NCBI GenBank assembly: GCA_942491185.1
Contig: CALOAB010000010.1
Span: 186,001 to 250,000, forward strand
Reading direction: 5' to 3'
DNA: 64,000 bases
Origin: SLRI01 sp942491185
GTDB taxonomy: Bacteria > Pseudomonadota > Alphaproteobacteria > Geminicoccales > Geminicoccaceae
A program made the position numbers and the translations under genes. This document shows positions 62,773 to 64,000 of the stretch, piece after piece. Each line of letters opens with the position of its first letter. Position 1 is the first letter of the stretch. The notes under the pieces were generated by a model, which searched no databases, had not been told where the DNA came from, and was given only the letters and a program-made list of their open reading frames with translations.

Positions 62773-64000
62773 CTACTCCGCCGCTTGCGCTGCAGGGTTG
62801 TTCGGGTGCGTCGTCCAGTTGGCGGGCGTCGCCTCGACCACCTTGCCGGTGCGCAGGTCGACTTGGCCGGGCTCGAGGGCTTCGAGCGTGATGCAGTTCT
62901 CGACCGGGCAGACATTGACGCAGAGATTGCAGGCGACGCATTCCTCGTCGATCACCTCGAAGACGCGGCCGGGCTTGATGGCGATCGCCTGGTGCGAGGT
63001 GTCCTCGCACGCGGCGAAGCAGCGGCCGCACTTGATGCAGAGATCCTGGTCGATCCGCGCCTTGGCGACGTAGTTGAGGTTGAGATACTGCCAGTCGGTG
63101 ACATTGGGCACGGCCCGGCCGGTGAACGCGTTGAGCCGCTCGTGGCCCTTCTCGTCCATCCACTGCTCGAGGCCGGAGATCATCTCCTTCACCACCTTGA
63201 AGCCGTAGGTCATGGCGGCCGTGCAGACCTGCACGTTGCCGGCGCCCAAGGCCATGAACTCGGCCGCGTCCCGCCAGGTGGTGATGCCGCCGATGCCGGA
63301 GATCGGCAGGCCCCGGGTCTCGGGGTCGCGGGCGATCTCGGCCACCATGTTGAGCGCGATGGGCTTCACCGCCGGGCCGCAATAGCCGCCATGGCTGCCC
63401 TTGCCGTCGATCGAGGGCTCCGGGCTGAAGCTGTCGAGGTCGACCGAGGTGATCGAGCTCACCGTGTTGATCAGCGAGACCGCATCAGCGCCACCCTGCT
63501 TGGCCGCCCGCGCCGGGTAGCGGATGTCGGTGATGTTGGGGGTCAGCTTGACGATCACCGGCATCCGGGTGTGCGCTTTGCACCAGCGCGCGACCATCTC
63601 GATATATTCCGGCACCTGGCCCACGGCCGAGCCCATGCCGCGCTCGCTCATGCCGTGCGGGCAGCCGAAATTCAGCTCGATACCATCGGCGCCGGTATCC
63701 TCGACCTTCTTCAGGATGAAGGTCCAGGACTCCTCGTCGCAGGGCACCATCAGGCTCACCACCATGGCGCGGTCGGGCCAGTCGCGCTTGACCGCCTTGA
63801 TCTCCTGCAGGTTCACCTCGAGCGGCCGGTCGGTGATCAGCTCGATATTGTTGAGGCCGAGGAGCCGGCGGTCGGCGCCCCAGATCGCCCCGTAGCGCGG
63901 CCCGTTGACGTTGACGATGTGCGGGTCGAGGCCGAGCGTCTTCCAGACCACGCCACCCCAGCCCTGCTCGAAGGCGCGCCGGACGTTGTACTCCTTGTCG
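62773..64000 (-). CDS. preA: NAD-dependent dihydropyrimidine dehydrogenase subunit PreA (5' end beyond window)
   Basis: Catalytic subunit of DPD, which reduces uracil/thymine to the dihydro form used by the dihydropyrimidinase to the left. It has the FMN-barrel sequences VNVNGPRYGAIWGADRRLLG, GADGIELNFGCPHGMSERGM (catalytic Cys region), PVIVKLTPNITDI and GIGGITTWRDAAEFMALGAG, and two C-terminal 4Fe-4S motifs CIKCGRCFAACED and CVACNLCVNVC. The first codons lie beyond the right edge; the frame is open to base 64000. PreT, its flavin partner, would be expected upstream of it, outside the window. Confidence 0.93.
   Translation of the reverse strand, partial: DKEYNVRRAFEQGWGGVVWKTLGLDPHIVNVNGPRYGAIWGADRRLLGLNNIELITDRPLEVNLQEIKAVKRDWPDRAMVVSLMVPCDEESWTFILKKVEDTGADGIELNFGCPHGMSERGMGSAVGQVPEYIEMVARWCKAHTRMPVIVKLTPNITDIRYPARAAKQGGADAVSLINTVSSITSVDLDSFSPEPSIDGKGSHGGYCGPAVKPIALNMVAEIARDPETRGLPISGIGGITTWRDAAEFMALGAGNVQVCTAAMTYGFKVVKEMISGLEQWMDEKGHERLNAFTGRAVPNVTDWQYLNLNYVAKARIDQDLCIKCGRCFAACEDTSHQAIAIKPGRVFEVIDEECVACNLCVNVCPVENCITLEALEPGQVDLRTGKVVEATPANWTTHPNNPAAQAAE

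Overview
The window is high-GC, densely packed bacterial DNA. Glycine/alanine/arginine-rich proteins, frequent GTG/TTG starts, four-base ATGA/GTGA overlaps and the families present (SmoS-type sorbitol dehydrogenase, RutR-like regulator, Ctc-type bL25, IS1380 and IS630 elements) point to an alphaproteobacterium, probably of the Rhodospirillales/Geminicoccales kind. That placement is inference. No rRNA, tRNA or CRISPR was seen.

Layout. 1-20 kb is an exopolysaccharide locus. It carries sugar-nucleotide enzymes (GDP-mannose dehydratase, GDP-fucose synthase, UDP-glucuronate decarboxylase), a WecG/TagA transferase, group-1 glycosyltransferases, a Wzx flippase, a Wzc-type tyrosine autokinase and an ExoQ/Wzy polymerase. 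Its 13-17 kb part is a disturbed island: an IS630 remnant, an AT-richer SGNH hydrolase, a decayed second copy of the exoQ N-terminus, an intact IS1380 element and an FkbM methyltransferase. 18-32 kb mixes a HAD/membrane fusion protein, a gamma carbonic anhydrase, short-chain dehydrogenases, YceI, a DMT exporter, a desaturase, an aminotransferase and a scattered pterin/flavin-like set (RibD domain, RibA, an MDR dehydrogenase and a PTPS homologue that lacks one zinc histidine). 32.8-36.8 kb is a glutamine-synthetase-like / ALDH / iron-ADH operon. 37-41 kb holds a glycosyltransferase plus pth, rplY and prs. 41-51.6 kb is a Dpp-type peptide ABC transporter with N-formylglutamate amidohydrolase, ArgE-like, MlrC-like and AstE-like hydrolases. 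51.6-54.4 kb has a cyclase-family enzyme, a class III adenylate cyclase and HicAB. 54.5-64 kb is a reductive pyrimidine (or hydantoin) catabolic cluster: an NMT1-type ABC importer, dihydropyrimidinase, a carbamoyl-amino-acid/ureidopropionate amidohydrolase, a TetR/RutR-like regulator and PreA.

Main points for a second look. (1) Two copies of a ~270 bp non-coding element (24367-24639 and 50264-50533, opposite orientation) have ~34 bp terminal inverted repeats. These differ between copies but stay complementary within each copy, as expected for a folded element under pairing constraint. (2) Nine genes each carry one single-base indel inside an otherwise well-conserved protein; this looks more like sequence error than decay. 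(3) pth has no ATG/GTG/TTG before its conserved N-terminus, but an ATC codon sits 7 nt after a good Shine-Dalgarno. (4) Fragments next to the IS1380 copy suggest a rearranged duplicate of the polymerase region.
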